Shown: one piece after another, positions 11,700 through 24,713 of the stretch
How positions within the stretch are numbered: position 1 is the first letter of the stretch
Layout of the letters: every line of letters begins with the position of its first letter
Assembly: GCA_014058105.1 (NCBI GenBank)
Contig: JACGCM010000544.1
Location: 1-64,000, forward strand
Length of the DNA: 64,000 nucleotides
DNA from: Kingdonia uniflora
Taxonomy: Eukaryota; Streptophyta; Magnoliopsida; Ranunculales; Circaeasteraceae
Reading direction: 5' to 3'
The notes under the pieces: model-generated
The model's input: the letters and a program-made list of their open reading frames with translations, nothing else
Told to the model about the DNA's origin: nothing
Database searches by the model: none
Position numbers and translations under genes: made by a program

Positions 11700-12298
11700 G
11701 GACCTATCCCTCGACCTAATCCAATTTAAACTACTTTTATATTAGACTCACGCATTTTATACGTGACATGAACAGTCAGTACTAACACCTGCACCACAAA
11801 CTGATAAAGAATGCGGATCAAGCACAACAAAAAAATATGAACAAGTCAAAGATACTTGTCTCTCACGAACTGAACAGTTACTTAGTCAACCACCACTTAC
11901 CACATTGTTCGGAGAATGTGCTTCAGCACGATAACGTGCTACGGGCAAGACCTATATATGGGAAAAGTTCCAGAAGAGACGGGGACCAAAAAAAGAGACA
12001 TACAAAAACCCACCAAGAAAAACTATAATTTATATATTCTAGACACAAAACTTTTTATTCACAAGATCAAGTATTTTTAAGTCGAAAAATCACTTGTAAT
12101 AAGATATCAACCTCAAGCAATAAAAGTTATTGTTACTAAAACCCTCAACTCGATGTCGTGGTTTTCTTTACATATTTAAAGGTTTTCCGCGCTAAATCAC
12201 CTGTGTCATTTCCTGCTTTACATCAGTTTTTATCATAGGTACATTGGTGTAAGAGATAATTCCGAGCCGTTTCGAGCTAACGGAATTAAGCCATTACA
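11700..12298 (+). repeat. probable 5' LTR of gypsy element B
   Basis: The right end is defined by CCATTACA followed by TTTGGCACCGTCTGGGGG, which is the way Tat-lineage gypsy LTRs meet their primer site. The left end is not visible, so the start is only where copy C similarity stops. A TATA-like TATATATTC lies near 12030. Confidence 0.5.
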
Positions 12299-15071
12299 TT
12301 TGGCACCGTCTGGGGGAAAGAAGACATTTCCACGATATCGTAAGGCATACATTTACTCTACTATCAATCTCCAATCATGGTCACTTCCGAACGACCAGCA
12401 ATTGAAATCCAGCTCGATCTTTCAGTTAAGCCGTAACAACTTACCAAACTACGGACGATTCTCCATACCGAAATAGAGAAATGTAATGAGCTCGAACGTC
12501 AGTTATCTCTTGACCGAGAGCTTCGAGAGAAGGAGCTCAAAACCGAGCGATAAGCTCGGTTGACAGCGTTCAAATGACATGAAGATCAGATGACAACCAT
12601 GCAAATTGCGTTACAGGCTCTGCAGGATACTCAACAAGCTTTCCAAACCAGGGATCGCGATCAAGTGCCAAAGACCTCTCAGGTTTCAGCGTAGGAAATA
12701 TTGGGACCTCGAGCAGTCACCAGCAAAGCTATTTCTAAAAATATTCAGCACGAATATCAACCTTCCATTCATTTGGGTGGTGAAGTTCAGTTTGAGATCA
12801 GTAGAGGTCACCGACTTTCCAAATGTAAGGAGGAAGAACAGCGAGCTCAACCTCGAATTCTAGTATGTTATCGCTTGAGTGAAGACACTGGTACTCATAA
12901 TCCTCAACCACCTCGCCAAGCCACTCAAGCAACACATCAATACCTCACACAAGAACATATGGATCAGCTCATCAAGGAGTTGATTGAAGCACAAGTTCTA
13001 GGTACTACAGATGACCTTACCAAGATACAGGGAAGTCCGATTGCCAAATAACTATTTGATATGGTAGTACTGAAAGATTTTTATACTCAGAAAATTTATA
13101 AATACAAGGGCATAGATCCAAAGGAACACATTCAACAATACCGTGATTCATTGGGATTGTACTCCAATCTCAACCATATTTTCTACCGTCTGTTTGCAAT
13201 GAGTCTACAGAGAAAACTGCTCTGGTGGTTCCACTCTTTACCAGAAGATTCTATACTCACATTTGATCAGTTGTAGAAACAATTTATCAAGACGTATGCT
13301 CACAACAAAGACAACGAGGAAAATTTATATTATCTTATTAGTCTTAAACGGTCATAAGGAGAGAAGCTCGAGGCTTTTGCAAAGAAGTTTTCGGAGCTCA
13401 CGTGGAAAGTAGGTAATCTCGATCAGAAAATAGCTGTTACTGCTTTCACCAATGCGCTCCAACTCGACTAGAAGGCCAAAGAGTACCTCATCCTCAACAA
13501 ACATGCGACCTTGGAGGATATGATCACCATGGTCAATGGATATGTCGACCTGGAAAGGATGATGTTCGAAAGACATAAATCTACTAAATCCGTCCTAACC
13601 ACTAAATGTTCTTCTACAGAACGAAAAATTGAATTGAAGGAGGATCAGGGTGATCAAAAACGTTCCAAGGGAAACACTGGCAACCTTCAAAAAGGTAGCA
13701 CATTTCCCAAACTGGTCCTCCCTAAGATGAATGTCTGAATCTCTGCCATTTTTCCAATTCTATCCAAGGATAAGCTATACCGTCCATCTCAACCATTGAA
13801 ACCCATTGAAAGCCGCCCGTACTGCATGCATCACAAGTAAATCATCATTCTTCTGACACTGCTATGCTTTACAAAGGTTACTGGAATTCATTTTCAAAGA
13901 AGGGCGGATGTACGAATATATTATCAACCTGGAATCTTATAATGATGGCAGTTACAAAAAACAACTTAAAGTAGTCCAGGTCGAAGATCAAGCTGAGGAG
14001 AAATATCTCTATCACATGTACCACAATAACATGATCGAGATTCATCAATTCAACAACTCTTAAAGATTTAAGCGCCAGAGACTATCAGAATATTGCGATC
14101 TCACATCTCAAGATAAAGAGGCTAAACTACTACCTGAGTCAAGCAATCGCCGGCTTGAGATCTAATTCGAAGATTGTGACATTAGCCATGTAAAATTTCC
14201 ACATCATGATACATTAGTCATAATGCTCAAGATGAAAAAGTTTGTCATGCATATAATGATGATCGATACTAGAAGCGGTATTGAGATTATCTTTCAAAGC
14301 ATAATCAATCAGATGGGGTTGGCTGATCAAGTCATTTCGAGCGATACTGATATCACTGAATTTAATGGTTCTAAAGAAGAACGAGTAGGCAAAATCATCT
14401 TACATATCACTGCTGGACCAACCACAGTCTACATTGTCTTCTACGTCATCAACGCCAAATCCCGTTATCTCGGCATTATGGGCCGCTACTGGATTCACTA
14501 CATGGAAGCAATCGCTTCCACTTATCATCAAGCACTCCGCTTCAAACACAATGATGACATCTATGAAATCAAAGGTAGTCAAAAGATTTCTAGAGCTTAC
14601 GAGAATACTGTCTCTGCCATTCTAGATACATTATACATGTGCGCTGCATAATAATTATAGAAAACTGGTCACATCGATGATCAACCTTCCACAAAAGAGC
14701 CTACAGAATACATCGACATTGATGGACTCATTAGAGGTACTTTAATCGGTACAGAGCTGGTCCAGCACGATAAGGATTCTCTCATTCAATTCTTACAAAT
14801 TAATCGAGACATATTTGCATAGACTTTTGAAGAGATGCATGCGGTCGATCCGACCAAGGCATGTCACAAATTAGCCATCAACATCAATGCCACGACGGTC
14901 AAAATGAAACAGCGACGCCTGTCACCTCATCTTTAAGATGAAGTCAATATTGAGATCGAGAAATTGATCAAAGTGGGATTCATTCGAGAAGCCAAGTATC
15001 TAGATTGGATATCCAATGGAAATGTTCGAGTTTGTGTAGATTTTACCGATATAAATAAACACACTCCAAAT
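12299..15071 (+). pseudogene. Ty3/gypsy element B (Tat-like): gag, protease, partial RT
   Basis: The primer site (12301) is followed by a decayed polyprotein. Gag: 13061-13276 has KEHIQQYRDSLG, FAMSLQRKLLWWFHSLP and TFDQL, the retrotransposon gag core, continuing past stops to FTNALQLD and the TLEDMITMVNGYVD region. Protease: 14223-14651 has HDTLVIML, then IDTRSGIEIIF where DTGS would be the active site, and YLGIMGRYWIH. RT start: KACHKLAINI, RLSPHL, IEKLIKVGFIREAKY and RVCVDFTDINKHTPND. The order gag-protease-RT and these motifs fit the Tat/Athila side of Ty3/gypsy. There are many stops, the protease Gly is replaced by Arg, and the RT is cut after its first motif at about 15071, where the opposite-strand copy A begins. 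Confidence 0.85.
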
Positions 15072-16594
15072 GATATGAAACTCCTTCCCCTCATTCACAA
15101 GACGATACTTGCGAGCTCTACGATAAAAGATTGTATCTCAATCCCAAAGATAAGGGCTACCCAAGATTACTTGACACACGTCCAACAGAACCACCTCACA
15201 CGTCACTTTATCAATAAATTACTTCTTAGTAATCGCAAACTTGAATGTACACTGTTTAATGATCTTTAATTTTGTGTCTTTCTGAATCCAACTCAAACCA
15301 TACGGCTTAGGATGTGCCCCATCATCTTCATCACCGCCTCAGAAATCAAATTCATATGACTACCCGGATCAATGATGGCCTCAACTAATCTCTGATTTAC
15401 TTGAATGCTGAAAAGAAAAAGTTCTTCCCGACTCGCCTCGTCGATAGCTATAGGTTGCTTGAACATTAGAGTAAGTTTAGGATTTGGCTTATCTAAATTC
15501 GGAAGATCCATAATCGCTGCGGCTAGTGCACGTTTCTCTTTCTTGCTTCTCTCCTCCTTCGGCCGAAGCTCCGGGTAAAGTTTCTAGCATTTATCTGAAA
15601 TGTGCCCATTTGTCTTATAATGACTACAGTAATTCCTCTTGGATGAAGACCCCTCTCCTTTGGACTCCCCTTTATTCTCATTCTTCCAATTAGACTTGTA
15701 CCCCGACTTGCCCTTGTCGTCTTTTTTGTCATTCTTTAAGTATTTGCCTTCAATAACAATTTCTTTAACGGTAGCATCTTTGATATTTTCTACGGTAAAG
15801 AGGTTTAACTCTCTTTTAATGGACTCCGACAAACCCCCGATATATTTTATGAATGCCTCATAATCATCCACATCAATGTCTAAAACCAACGCTTGGTTAT
15901 GAAACTCTATAGTGAATTATGTTACGGATTGCCCAAACTTTTGGCGCAAATTGTGCCATTTGTACCATCTCTCTTGTTTATTCCCAATTGGATAAAATTG
16001 CTTCCTCACTAACACCTTGAATTTTTTCCAACTCAAGCTTTCTACTTCGTGACGTTTCTGATAGGATTTCCACCATGTTAGTGAATGACTTGCGAATTTC
16101 AATGTTGTAAAACAAATTTTTTGAGCGTTGGAATATTCGTAAACAGAAAAATAAGTCTCTAACCTATCTAACTTCTCGGCATCAATTGAACCATTGAATA
16201 CCGGAATTTAAATCTTAAAATCAATACGAAGATTACACATAAGATTCATTAATTTACCAATACCCGAACGCTCCTTGACAGAATCGGCATCACTAGAATC
16301 GCTATCTATCTCCTTAATACCCTCCACAACCCCTTTCTTCTTCGAGCGGTCTCGCCGTTTTACCGAAGCGAAAACCTTCGCTAAGTTCGTGAGACACAAT
16401 TGTTCTACCAACTCCCCTAGAGTAGTAGTTAGGTCGGAAACTTTCATTTCCAAAGTCGTGAGTCGATCTTCGGAATCGCCCATCTCCAAATTGGCATTTT
16501 TCTTTGAATTAGGTTTTCGGTGAATCTTCAATGGACTCACTAGCTTCTCCTTCGTTTGTTTGAGGTGGTCCCGTAAAGAGACCATAAACCACAA
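15072..16594 (-). pseudogene. gypsy gag-protease, copy A, decayed
   Basis: The minus strand reads the same Gag as copy F: LKQTKEKL, NLEMGDSEDRLTTLEMKV, NLRIDFKI, FASHSLTWWKSYQKRHE, YIGGLSESIKREL, then a zinc knuckle CSHYKTNGHISDKC in which the second Cys is Tyr. A protease-like segment follows (EAIIDPGSHMNLISEAV), with DPG where D-S/T-G is usual. Several stops and frameshifts break it. The far end at about 15072 is fused to the RT of element B at a short shared stretch (GATATGAAAC). The primer site TGGTATCAG lies at 16622-16630 on this strand. Confidence 0.8.
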
Positions 16595-16632
16595 TCACCC
16601 CCGAGAATCGTTACTGAAAAACTGATACCACT

Positions 16633-17098
16633 TAATCCACAATATGAATTGATAAACCCTAATTTGCAGAAAAGTACGAAAAACATACCAATTTTTTGGA
16701 AAAAAATCCCCTTTAGAGTTTTATTTGCTCAAATAAATCGATTACAATCAAATTCATTTTAAGTTTTAAGTCTCTCTCTTAGAACTTTAATTGATCTAAC
16801 ATGATCATATCTTGCATAGCCTTTCCCCTTTAAAAGGGTTATAAGTTTCTAGTTACAAAATAAGATAATTATGCCCTTAAATGCCTAAACAATAGGCTAA
16901 ATTGTGCCTCTGTTTAGACAGAACAAGTCTCTGTTCTAACAGAAAAAAATATATTCGAACGGACATTATTGTATTCGAATAAAACTACTCAAACGCCTAT
17001 TTATTCGAATTGATATAAAAGTCTGTTCGAATAGACTTAAAGTCGTTCGAACGACTTGGTCAAAAATTACCAAAAACAACCCAAATCCTCCTGGATCA
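16633..17098 (-). repeat. LTR of gypsy copy A (minus strand)
   Basis: On the minus strand it starts TGATCCAGGAGG and ends TGGATTA, then AG and the primer site TGGTATCAG, as in copies C and F. It carries TTCGAA-centred palindromes near 16970-17060 and a TATA-like segment near 16825. The sequence immediately beyond 17098 is another LTR, so A probably inserted into it. Confidence 0.8.
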
Positions 17099-17465
17099 CA
17101 AATAGTCTGTTCGAATAGACTTCGGAAAAACTCAATTTTGAGATTTGTTTAGAACCCTTGACTTGCCTCGAGATCTTAGCGATTGTAAATAGTTCCTCAA
17201 CTATATAAGGGGAACTTAGGTTCATTTAGAGCCAACCTTGGTGTGACCAATTAAGAGGAAATCATTGAGAGAAACATCTAATTGCTTTGAGTGATTGTAA
17301 CCTAGGATCTTAAATAAACTCTCTCTTTCTCTTGTACGGTGGACGTAAGCAATTGCCGAACCACCTTAAACTTGTGTGTTGTGTATTCCCTTTTGATTGT
17401 TGCTTGTTCATTGCTAATCAAATCTAGTTGGAGTTTTTGCTTCCGCAGTTTGCGACTCAACAATG
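17099..17465 (+). mobile_element. LTR fragment, copia-like, cut by copy A
   Basis: It opens with the palindromic GTCTGTTCGAATAGAC, then CTTGCCTCGAGATCT, a TATA region (ACTATATAAGGGGAACTTAGG, near 17199-17219) and a leader with GTGGACGTAAGCAATTGCCG and GTTTGCGACTCAACA, typical of copia LTR 3' ends. No primer site or internal domain follows. The TATA segment closely resembles those of the LTR at 4410-4990 and the gypsy F LTRs. Confidence 0.55.
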
Positions 17466-18578
17466 CCTTTGTGTTTGGGGTCGCATTTGCATGGAGTTTA
17501 TGCTTGGCCCTGTTTGGTTCACCACACCCAGATTTGTTCCAAATAATTTTAGGCGAACTGTGGTGGTTTTCGTCCGCGCTCTTTTGAAAGGCGCTTAGGT
17601 GAATAGGTGACGCTATTTTGAAAGGCGTGTGAGCGGTGTGGCCACATTGGCACTATAGTTTGACAATTTGCACAAATTTCGGTTGTAGGTGTATGCCCGT
17701 TGCCCACCATGCTTAGTATTGGAGTGGGAATTAAGCATCGGTATGCATATGTATCATAGCCGTAATTCTTAAATATAGCTAATATACTCAAATCTCTTTC
17801 AGAAATATGCTTAGAAGTTCCAGAAAATATATGTCCACTAAAAAAATTAGTTAAGGAAAACTAACATTGCTTCCAATAACCGCTTAAACTCACCGAGTAT
17901 GCTTATGTTTATCAAAATCAACAAACCATTGTTCCTTTGAAGAATGAAGGATTTGTCATTGATAGACCACATCGGGTAAAAACGGCTTACACGACCAAAG
18001 ACCACCATACTTTGATAGTTGATATACAAGCCACAAACACCATGTAAAATTTGACACTCAATCTATTAACTTGATCAATAGCACAAAATCGTTAAAGATC
18101 CGGTGTATGCTTCAGTATAAGGTAACGTAAGCGTGAAAAGATTACAAACCAATCAGAAAGTAGAAACATCTGTACTTGTGATCTATATTTGAGGAGTGAC
18201 AAATAACCCATCTGGAGAGGTTAAGGAGGAAAAATTATTATTAAGCTTAGTCTCCAACTGTGTTAACACTGATACTGTTAAGGTGTCTTTGCTTTTCTTA
18301 GGTAGTGTGTCCAAGCAAATGAATGAAACAATACCCCTAAACTAAAGGGTTCCCTAAGAATTCCAACAACAAACCATTTCACCTATCTCTCTATTTCTTT
18401 CATAACTCATCTATAAGAAGAAGAAAAACAAATCACAACTTTGTGTCAAGCATTGGATCTCCTCTATCTTTCACAATACATTTTTAGCAGGCACGTACTT
18501 TCACTTATGCATTTTACAAGAAGTTAAATCTTTCAGCCTGCTTTTTGGGCAGGGGAAAAGTGGTAGAGACATTAAGTA
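17466..18578. other. no gene; 5' flank of S28 peptidase
   Basis: I find no coding region. A segment near 17510-17630 has a repeated TTTTGAAAGGCG. The last 200 bases, with CT- and A-rich tracts near 18380-18440, probably held the promoter and leader of the S28 gene. Confidence 0.45.
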
Positions 18579-21049
18579 ATGTATCATATTCTAGGCTCTC
18601 AAATCCTGGGGTTTATCCTTCTTGTTGTTGTTTTTTGTGTTGTTGAATCTAGACCTAATGAACGCCCGACCTTAAGGACTAGACAAGGTCAGGCTGAGCA
18701 GGGTTATGGCGCGAATAGGATTCAGAAGCCAGAGTTCAAAACACATTATTTTGATCAAGTCCTCAATCATTTCATCTACACTCCTAATAGTTACACGACC
18801 TTTCGGCAAAAATATTTGGCAAACTCAAAGTACTGGGGAGGAGCTCAAACCAACTCTCATATATTCGTCAAACTTGGAGGGGAAGGACCTATTGATGTAA
18901 ATGCTGATATTATTCAACAAACTGCACCTGTTCTCAAGGCACTTTTGGTGAAAATAGAGGTAGTAGTACTACATTGCAATCAAAGAGCTTAACTATCTGT
19001 TATTATGTCTATAATTTTTTGGTTGTTGAGGGTGATCCGGCGTCATAATTAATCTGTTCGCCTGACTAATTCCTCGGGCATGCATGTGCAATTCCCCGTC
19101 AACCTCATATGCCAATAAGAAAGGATTTTTCCTGGAAACCTTGCCACGTTCTCTGATATATAATAAATTAGACCAATATAAGCATCTTTTTCATCGTGAT
19201 GTTGTTGGTGTGCAGCATTGTTACTATGGTGATTCATTGCCATTTGGATCAGAAGAGGCCGCTTACAAAGATGCCAATACTCTGGGGCAGTTGATCACTT
19301 CGCAAGCACTTTCTGATTACGCCATGCTAATTATGGACCTAAAGAGGAACTAATCTGCGGAGCATTGCCCAGTAATTGTTTACGGTGGCTCTTACGCTGG
19401 AAGTAAGTGACTGGAACGATTTTTTTTTTTTTTTCATCTTTTTCATACATCACATAATTAATTGAAGCGTGTCTTCTTGTGGCTTTTCGTTTCACTTCTA
19501 ATGCTTGCGTCGTACTTTAGGATGAAATATCCTAATGTAGCAATGGCTGCATGGGCATCATCTGCCCCTATATTTGAACACAGGGATTTTAAGATGGTTG
19601 ATGACGTTGATGCTCAAGTATCAAGAGTTTACAAGGTATGGATGCTCATCAATCTTATTCTTTTATCCAGTTTTGATAGCTTGGAGGTGCCCAATATTTT
19701 AAGGTTATGATATATATATTTTTTTCCGTTCTTTTTTGTAGGAAACCAATGGGAAGTGCTACGAAACCTTAAAGCAGAGCTGGGACCTGATAGATAAGGC
19801 TGCAGCCCAGCCGAGTGGCCTTGATTTGCTTAGTGAAATGTTTAGAGCTGCAGGTACATAAGTTTGAATTCTATAGATGATATAGATCGTATACATTTAG
19901 ATATTTTTAAGAGAATTTGAGTTTTCTATTAATTGAATAATTGTTGATGTTTTCTTTTTAGCCCTTTAAGCAGGGTTGAAGACCTGAAAGCCTTTCTCAA
20001 GAGACAAATAACTGAGAAAGCGCAATATAACGGCCCTTCAGGACCATTAAAGAAGTTTTGTGATGACGTGGTTAGTTCTACGAAGCCAGAAGGCATTCTT
20101 TCAAGCATCGCTGAAGGTTCTTTTACTTCGCCTTGACTCTCAAGTTTTGCAATGACATAGTCCCCTTCACGAATACTAACTTGGCTGTTTTGCAGGAATT
20201 TCTAATGTGGCCGATTCCTGTTCTAGCATAGCTGAATTTGATTCAACTGCTAGACCTTGGTTATGGCAGGTAATTAAGATAACCCCACCATGTTAGTTTC
20301 AAATATCTTTTGTACAAATATTTATGAAAAGCCTAAACTACTTGACGGGCGATTTGGGACCTGCATGATATCTTGTGTCATGTGAAGCATTCATCAAAAA
20401 CATATTTTTGCTTTCAGATGTGCACCGAGCTTATCGCGCCACCTGAGCACCCCAACAATACTATGTTCCAATATAACGACAACGAAAAAAGTTTCGAAGA
20501 AGTTTGTAAGGATACATTTGGAGTTCGTCCAAGATATCATTTGCTAACCACTCAATATGGTAGACACGTAAGCTTTTCATATAATATAACTATCGTAAAT
20601 TTCCTTTCAATACATCAAGTGCAATTTCAGATTAACTTCATAAATTTTGCAGAACATGAAGTTGTACCTCAAAAGCTTTGGCAGTAATATCATATTTTCC
20701 AACGGAATGCAAGATCCTTACAGCACTGCAGGATAATTAATTAAATGACCCCGTCTTAAACTCGTGTTTCCAATATTTCAGTAAAACCAAAATATCCACA
20801 CAAGGAGGACAATGGCCCCCTCGCCTGAACTGTAAAATGTTTAACGAGTAATTTCATTTTTGTTTCAGAGTGTTGGAAAACATAAATGATAGCGTAATTG
20901 CTCTCAAGGTAAACGAAGGTTCTCATTGTCTGGACTTGGAATTGCCGAAAAAGGGAGACCCGGAATGGTTAATCGCACATAGAAAGAAAATTATTGATAC
21001 GCTAAAGACATGGATCAAACAATATCAAGCTGATGCCAAATGTCTCTAA
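18579..21049 (+). pseudogene. serine peptidase family S28 (Pro-X carboxypeptidase-like), decayed
   Basis: Nine exons can be placed: 18579-18959, 19216-19402, 19502-19635, 19742-19853, 19962-20116, 20196-20269, 20418-20567, 20653-20732 and 20869-21049. The product would be a secreted or vacuolar S28 peptidase (EDA2/prolylcarboxypeptidase type) that removes residues after proline. The N-terminus has a hydrophobic signal peptide (ILGFILLVVVFCVVES). The catalytic Ser lies in GGSYAG (19390-19392), the Asp in NGMQDP (20713-20715) and the His in GSHCLDL (20924-20926). Four lesions: TAA at 19351-19353; the exon 3 acceptor reads AA at 19500-19501; the exon 4/5 join is out of frame by one base; the exon 8 donor reads AT at 20733-20734. 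So this is a pseudogene even though the whole catalytic triad is still readable. Confidence 0.88.
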
Positions 21050-22027
21050 GAATTTCAGGTTCAGACTTTAGTGTCACATTATTGCTTTATTTTTTTTATA
21101 GTGACTATTAGAACTTGAGGTTCAATCTCAAAATCAACTGGCAATGAGAGGAGTAGCCCCCTGATCTTATATTTTGAGGTGCAAGTCTCTATGTGTCGGG
21201 GATTAAATCGGCGTGAGAATGATAAAAATGACAATGTTGGTGGAAATGCCTTGCCAGCTTCTAGTGGAAGAATAAGAAGAATGACGGGGATGATAGTGGT
21301 AGACGTAGAGAAGTGAAGAAGGCGAGCGGTCCTGAAAGTCCAGCGGGTGATTTAGGAGAAGAGTTGAATAGAGCTATAAAAGCTGCTTCGTCCAATGGGG
21401 TATGAGCTCAGCTCTCTAGATTTTCACTTTCCCTGTTTTAGGATTAAGATGTATATTTGTTTTCTCTTTATGTATAGCCCTAAATCATGTATGCAATAAA
21501 ACTAAAAGTTGAGCTAAGTTAATTAATCACGTCTTTGTTGTGTGCTATAGTTAGCTATAGTTCTTACTTACAAAGATAGTGAAACTAAGTGAATGATTTA
21601 GCTTGAAGATTTGTTGTATTTTTTGTCAAGACTCAAAAGGATTCTTAGTATATGGTTACCTAGTGAGGAGAAAAGGAAAGGATTCACTGCCAACATGGAA
21701 TCACACCAACACATACGTCCTTGAGATCACAAAAATCTTAGAAATTTCGCCCTTTCATGTCATTCGGATCAAGAAGTCTTACAAATTTCTTCGTTCCATT
21801 AAGTCTGCAACTAGTTATCATGCCTCAACAACTGAAACTCCTAGTACCTCGAATCTCTCCTCAACCTGCAGCAACTCATGTACTTGGCTCCCATATTATG
21901 AACAAGCATTTTGAGCAGAAGGCTTTAAGTAGAAGTCTTTACAACCACCACCGTCGACTCTCTGAAGAAATCTCTATGAAAAACAATGTGTAATATGGAT
22001 GTTAATGCGTTAATAAATCCCAGTTTT
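21050..22027. other. no gene recognised
   Basis: A plus-strand frame of 78 codons (21757-21993) and a short acidic/basic stretch near 21290-21400 that runs up to a GT donor-like site could be stray exons, but I recognise neither. The segment ends at the GTTTT target duplication of the solo LTR. Confidence 0.4.
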
Positions 22028-24708
22028 TGTCACGCCCCCAAAATTGGCTTCTTAATAAACTATTAAGAACGCGAATTCTGAGGTATAACGTCGGGCATCC
22101 TAAAGATGAACCCCCAAAAGACGTACTACAATTTAAAACAAATCGTAAATACATCTACAACACTAAGAAACTACGCAGCGGAAGAAAATTAAAAGAGATA
22201 AAAATGATAAATATTACCACAAGGATAGCAAGAACTCCAAAAGATGCATGTCCAACTTGCTCCAACTACTAGTATCGCTACCGCAACAATTCACCTGAAA
22301 AAGTATATATGCGCAAGGCGTCAGTAAGCAATGCCTAACAAGTACAAATATCCAAGGTCATAAGACATGATAGACCGAGATAAACACAAAAAAGAGACAT
22401 GAAGATTCTAACGGAAGTATAGGAGAATATCAACCAAGCTACAAGTTCTAAGGAGACAATCTAAGTAAAACTAATATCTTACCAAGATATCAACGATGGC
22501 CTAAACTTAGATCTAATTACTACAACCTAAGAAGTACGGTTAATGAGGAAAGAGAATTTAGAAGTCACGTACACAGGGTCACTTTTAATTCAGTGGGACC
22601 ACACTCTCGCACCCTTCTGTTCTCAACAGAAGCGTATCCCTTATTGGCGAGCCAGGGATTGGCGGATTCCTTTTTAGTGAGCCAGGAATTAGCGGGTAAT
22701 GCACCTGATCAGGGTGTTCAAGAAATTTCAACCTACAGGTCTAAAACCTGTTTTATTTTCAACCTTTAGGGATCTGCCTACGGGATGCTCGCGAAGCATG
22801 CAGCCGAGAAGTAACCGGGAAAGAATTTTGGGACTTACAACCTGGGAAAACTGATAAACAGTTACCTCATATTTGGTTTAGGGACTCGAACCCAAGGACT
22901 GTAACAGCATAGCCCTACTGTGTATATTAACTCGAAGTTATCCTAACATAATGGAAATGAAGAAGTTTGAATCCTATAAGAATCAAATGATCTGTCTGCC
23001 CCTGCCTAATCAGCATCTGGGACTAAATCCAAAGACCTACCGCTCTTACGACCAGATGATCTATCTACCCTCACTTTAATTACAAGTGGGGACTCTATCA
23101 AATGAAGTAAAGCTCCAACATCCAATGTTATCTGTCGTAACATGCCCAATAAGTGCGACTATATCAAAAGGAAACCTTAAGCGTCAAAGCAAATCTAAGT
23201 CGCGTACTACTGAATCATGGAAAATCCATTCTCTTAAATGGTTGTCACAAAAGACAAACCAAAGGATCATCTAAGTTCTAGAATAAAAGACTCGCTCAAA
23301 TGTCCTAGTGATATAAGGAACCCGCTTACTCTCCTCACACCTTAAAATACTAACCTCCCAATGAATAATGCCCATCACCTGGCTTCCTTATCCTAAGTAG
23401 ATATAACTAATATCTCTTAATGTGCTTATGCTAACATACCTCTAATATCAGACCACACGTGTTTAACCATTTCCAATATCACACATTCTTAACTCAAGAC
23501 TCATATATAAATACTAGTATAAGCTACTAGTATGCATCACAACCCATATTGTTAGCCACAACATACCATCTTAATGGGATTTCATATCTGCCTCAAACAA
23601 AACAAATGCCCAAAAGCTCTTTGTGTAACACTTCAAAAACAACCAGACAACAATCACAAAGTTCACCATGGAATTCCTAACCTAACCATAGCCTTTTTGT
23701 CTGTCAATCTAAATCTAAGATGTATGGCTTAACTTGTCACTATCCTAAGTTTGCCTAGTGTCAAAATCATAACATAATACCGAGTTCAAAGAATTCTAAG
23801 AAGCCAAGAGTTTTTGAGTATGTGAAAAAAATCCAAGTATGAAAGGAACCTATCAACTAGTCGTTACACCAAAGCTCCAAGTTAACATAACCTATCATAA
23901 CCTAACATATCATTTATCAATATTTATCACCATTGTCTAAACCCCAACTCTACTGTCTATGAAATTTCAATGTAAAGATGACGCAAAAATACTAAAACCA
24001 TTAACGAGTATTACAAGCTACACATATTCAGCCACTATAGATGATTTAAGAGCAGTACCCATATGTACACCTCTGGGTCCAGTGCATCTTAGACATACTT
24101 AATCAACTACTATCCATTATAACAATAAGATCAGTCCCCAACATCCCGTTCATATATACATACCAATTTCCTCATCAACTAAAAGAATTGAAGTTCTGTA
24201 CAGCTATAAAAGGAAGCTTTTACACCCTAACTTATTCCTAGTTAAATATTGTACAGAGACAATCATTATATACCTGATTACAACTACAAATCAGTTCAAT
24301 AACTCGGTCAAGATTCATGAATTATCAAGGTCAAATCAAGAAATAATCATGGATAAAAGCACTTGCCTGATATCGATCGGGAGAAAGAAGATGAAGGATA
24401 AACAACCCAATGAACTCGCACATCTGATCTCCAATATTACCACCACTCGCTATACAAAATGTACCCGAATACACACAGGTTCTAATAAGCATCTCCTGAT
24501 TTCAAAATAAAAAGAGGGAAGAAAGGTTAAAGGAGGAGAAGGAGGAGAAGGAGGAGGAGTTTGGGGAATTCGGTGGTGGTAGTTTGAATGGGTTGGTGTT
24601 GTTAAAATTTTGGGGAAACATGAGCTATGATAACATGCTACAGGTGCAACTTATAAACCATAACTACGACCACAAGGAGTTATACCAAGAAAAATGCGGG
24701 GCGCTACA
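22028..24708 (-). mobile_element. solo LTR, 2681 bp, with 5-bp target duplication
   Basis: On the plus strand it starts TGTCACGCCCCC and ends GGGGCGCTACA, so it has TG...CA termini. It is flanked by GTTTT at 22023-22027 and GTTTT at 24709-24713. No primer site, polypurine tract or coding sequence lies inside. Plant gypsy LTRs often end in GGGCGTGACA before a Met-tRNA primer site, so the element is probably on the minus strand. The length is large and fits a gypsy element. It is best explained by recombination between the two LTRs of one insertion. Confidence 0.85.
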
Positions 24709-24713
24709 GTTTT

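Noticed and set aside
21757..21993. A 78-codon plus-strand frame after the S28 relic
   Set aside because: It could be a terminal exon, but I recognise nothing and see no upstream exon that fits.
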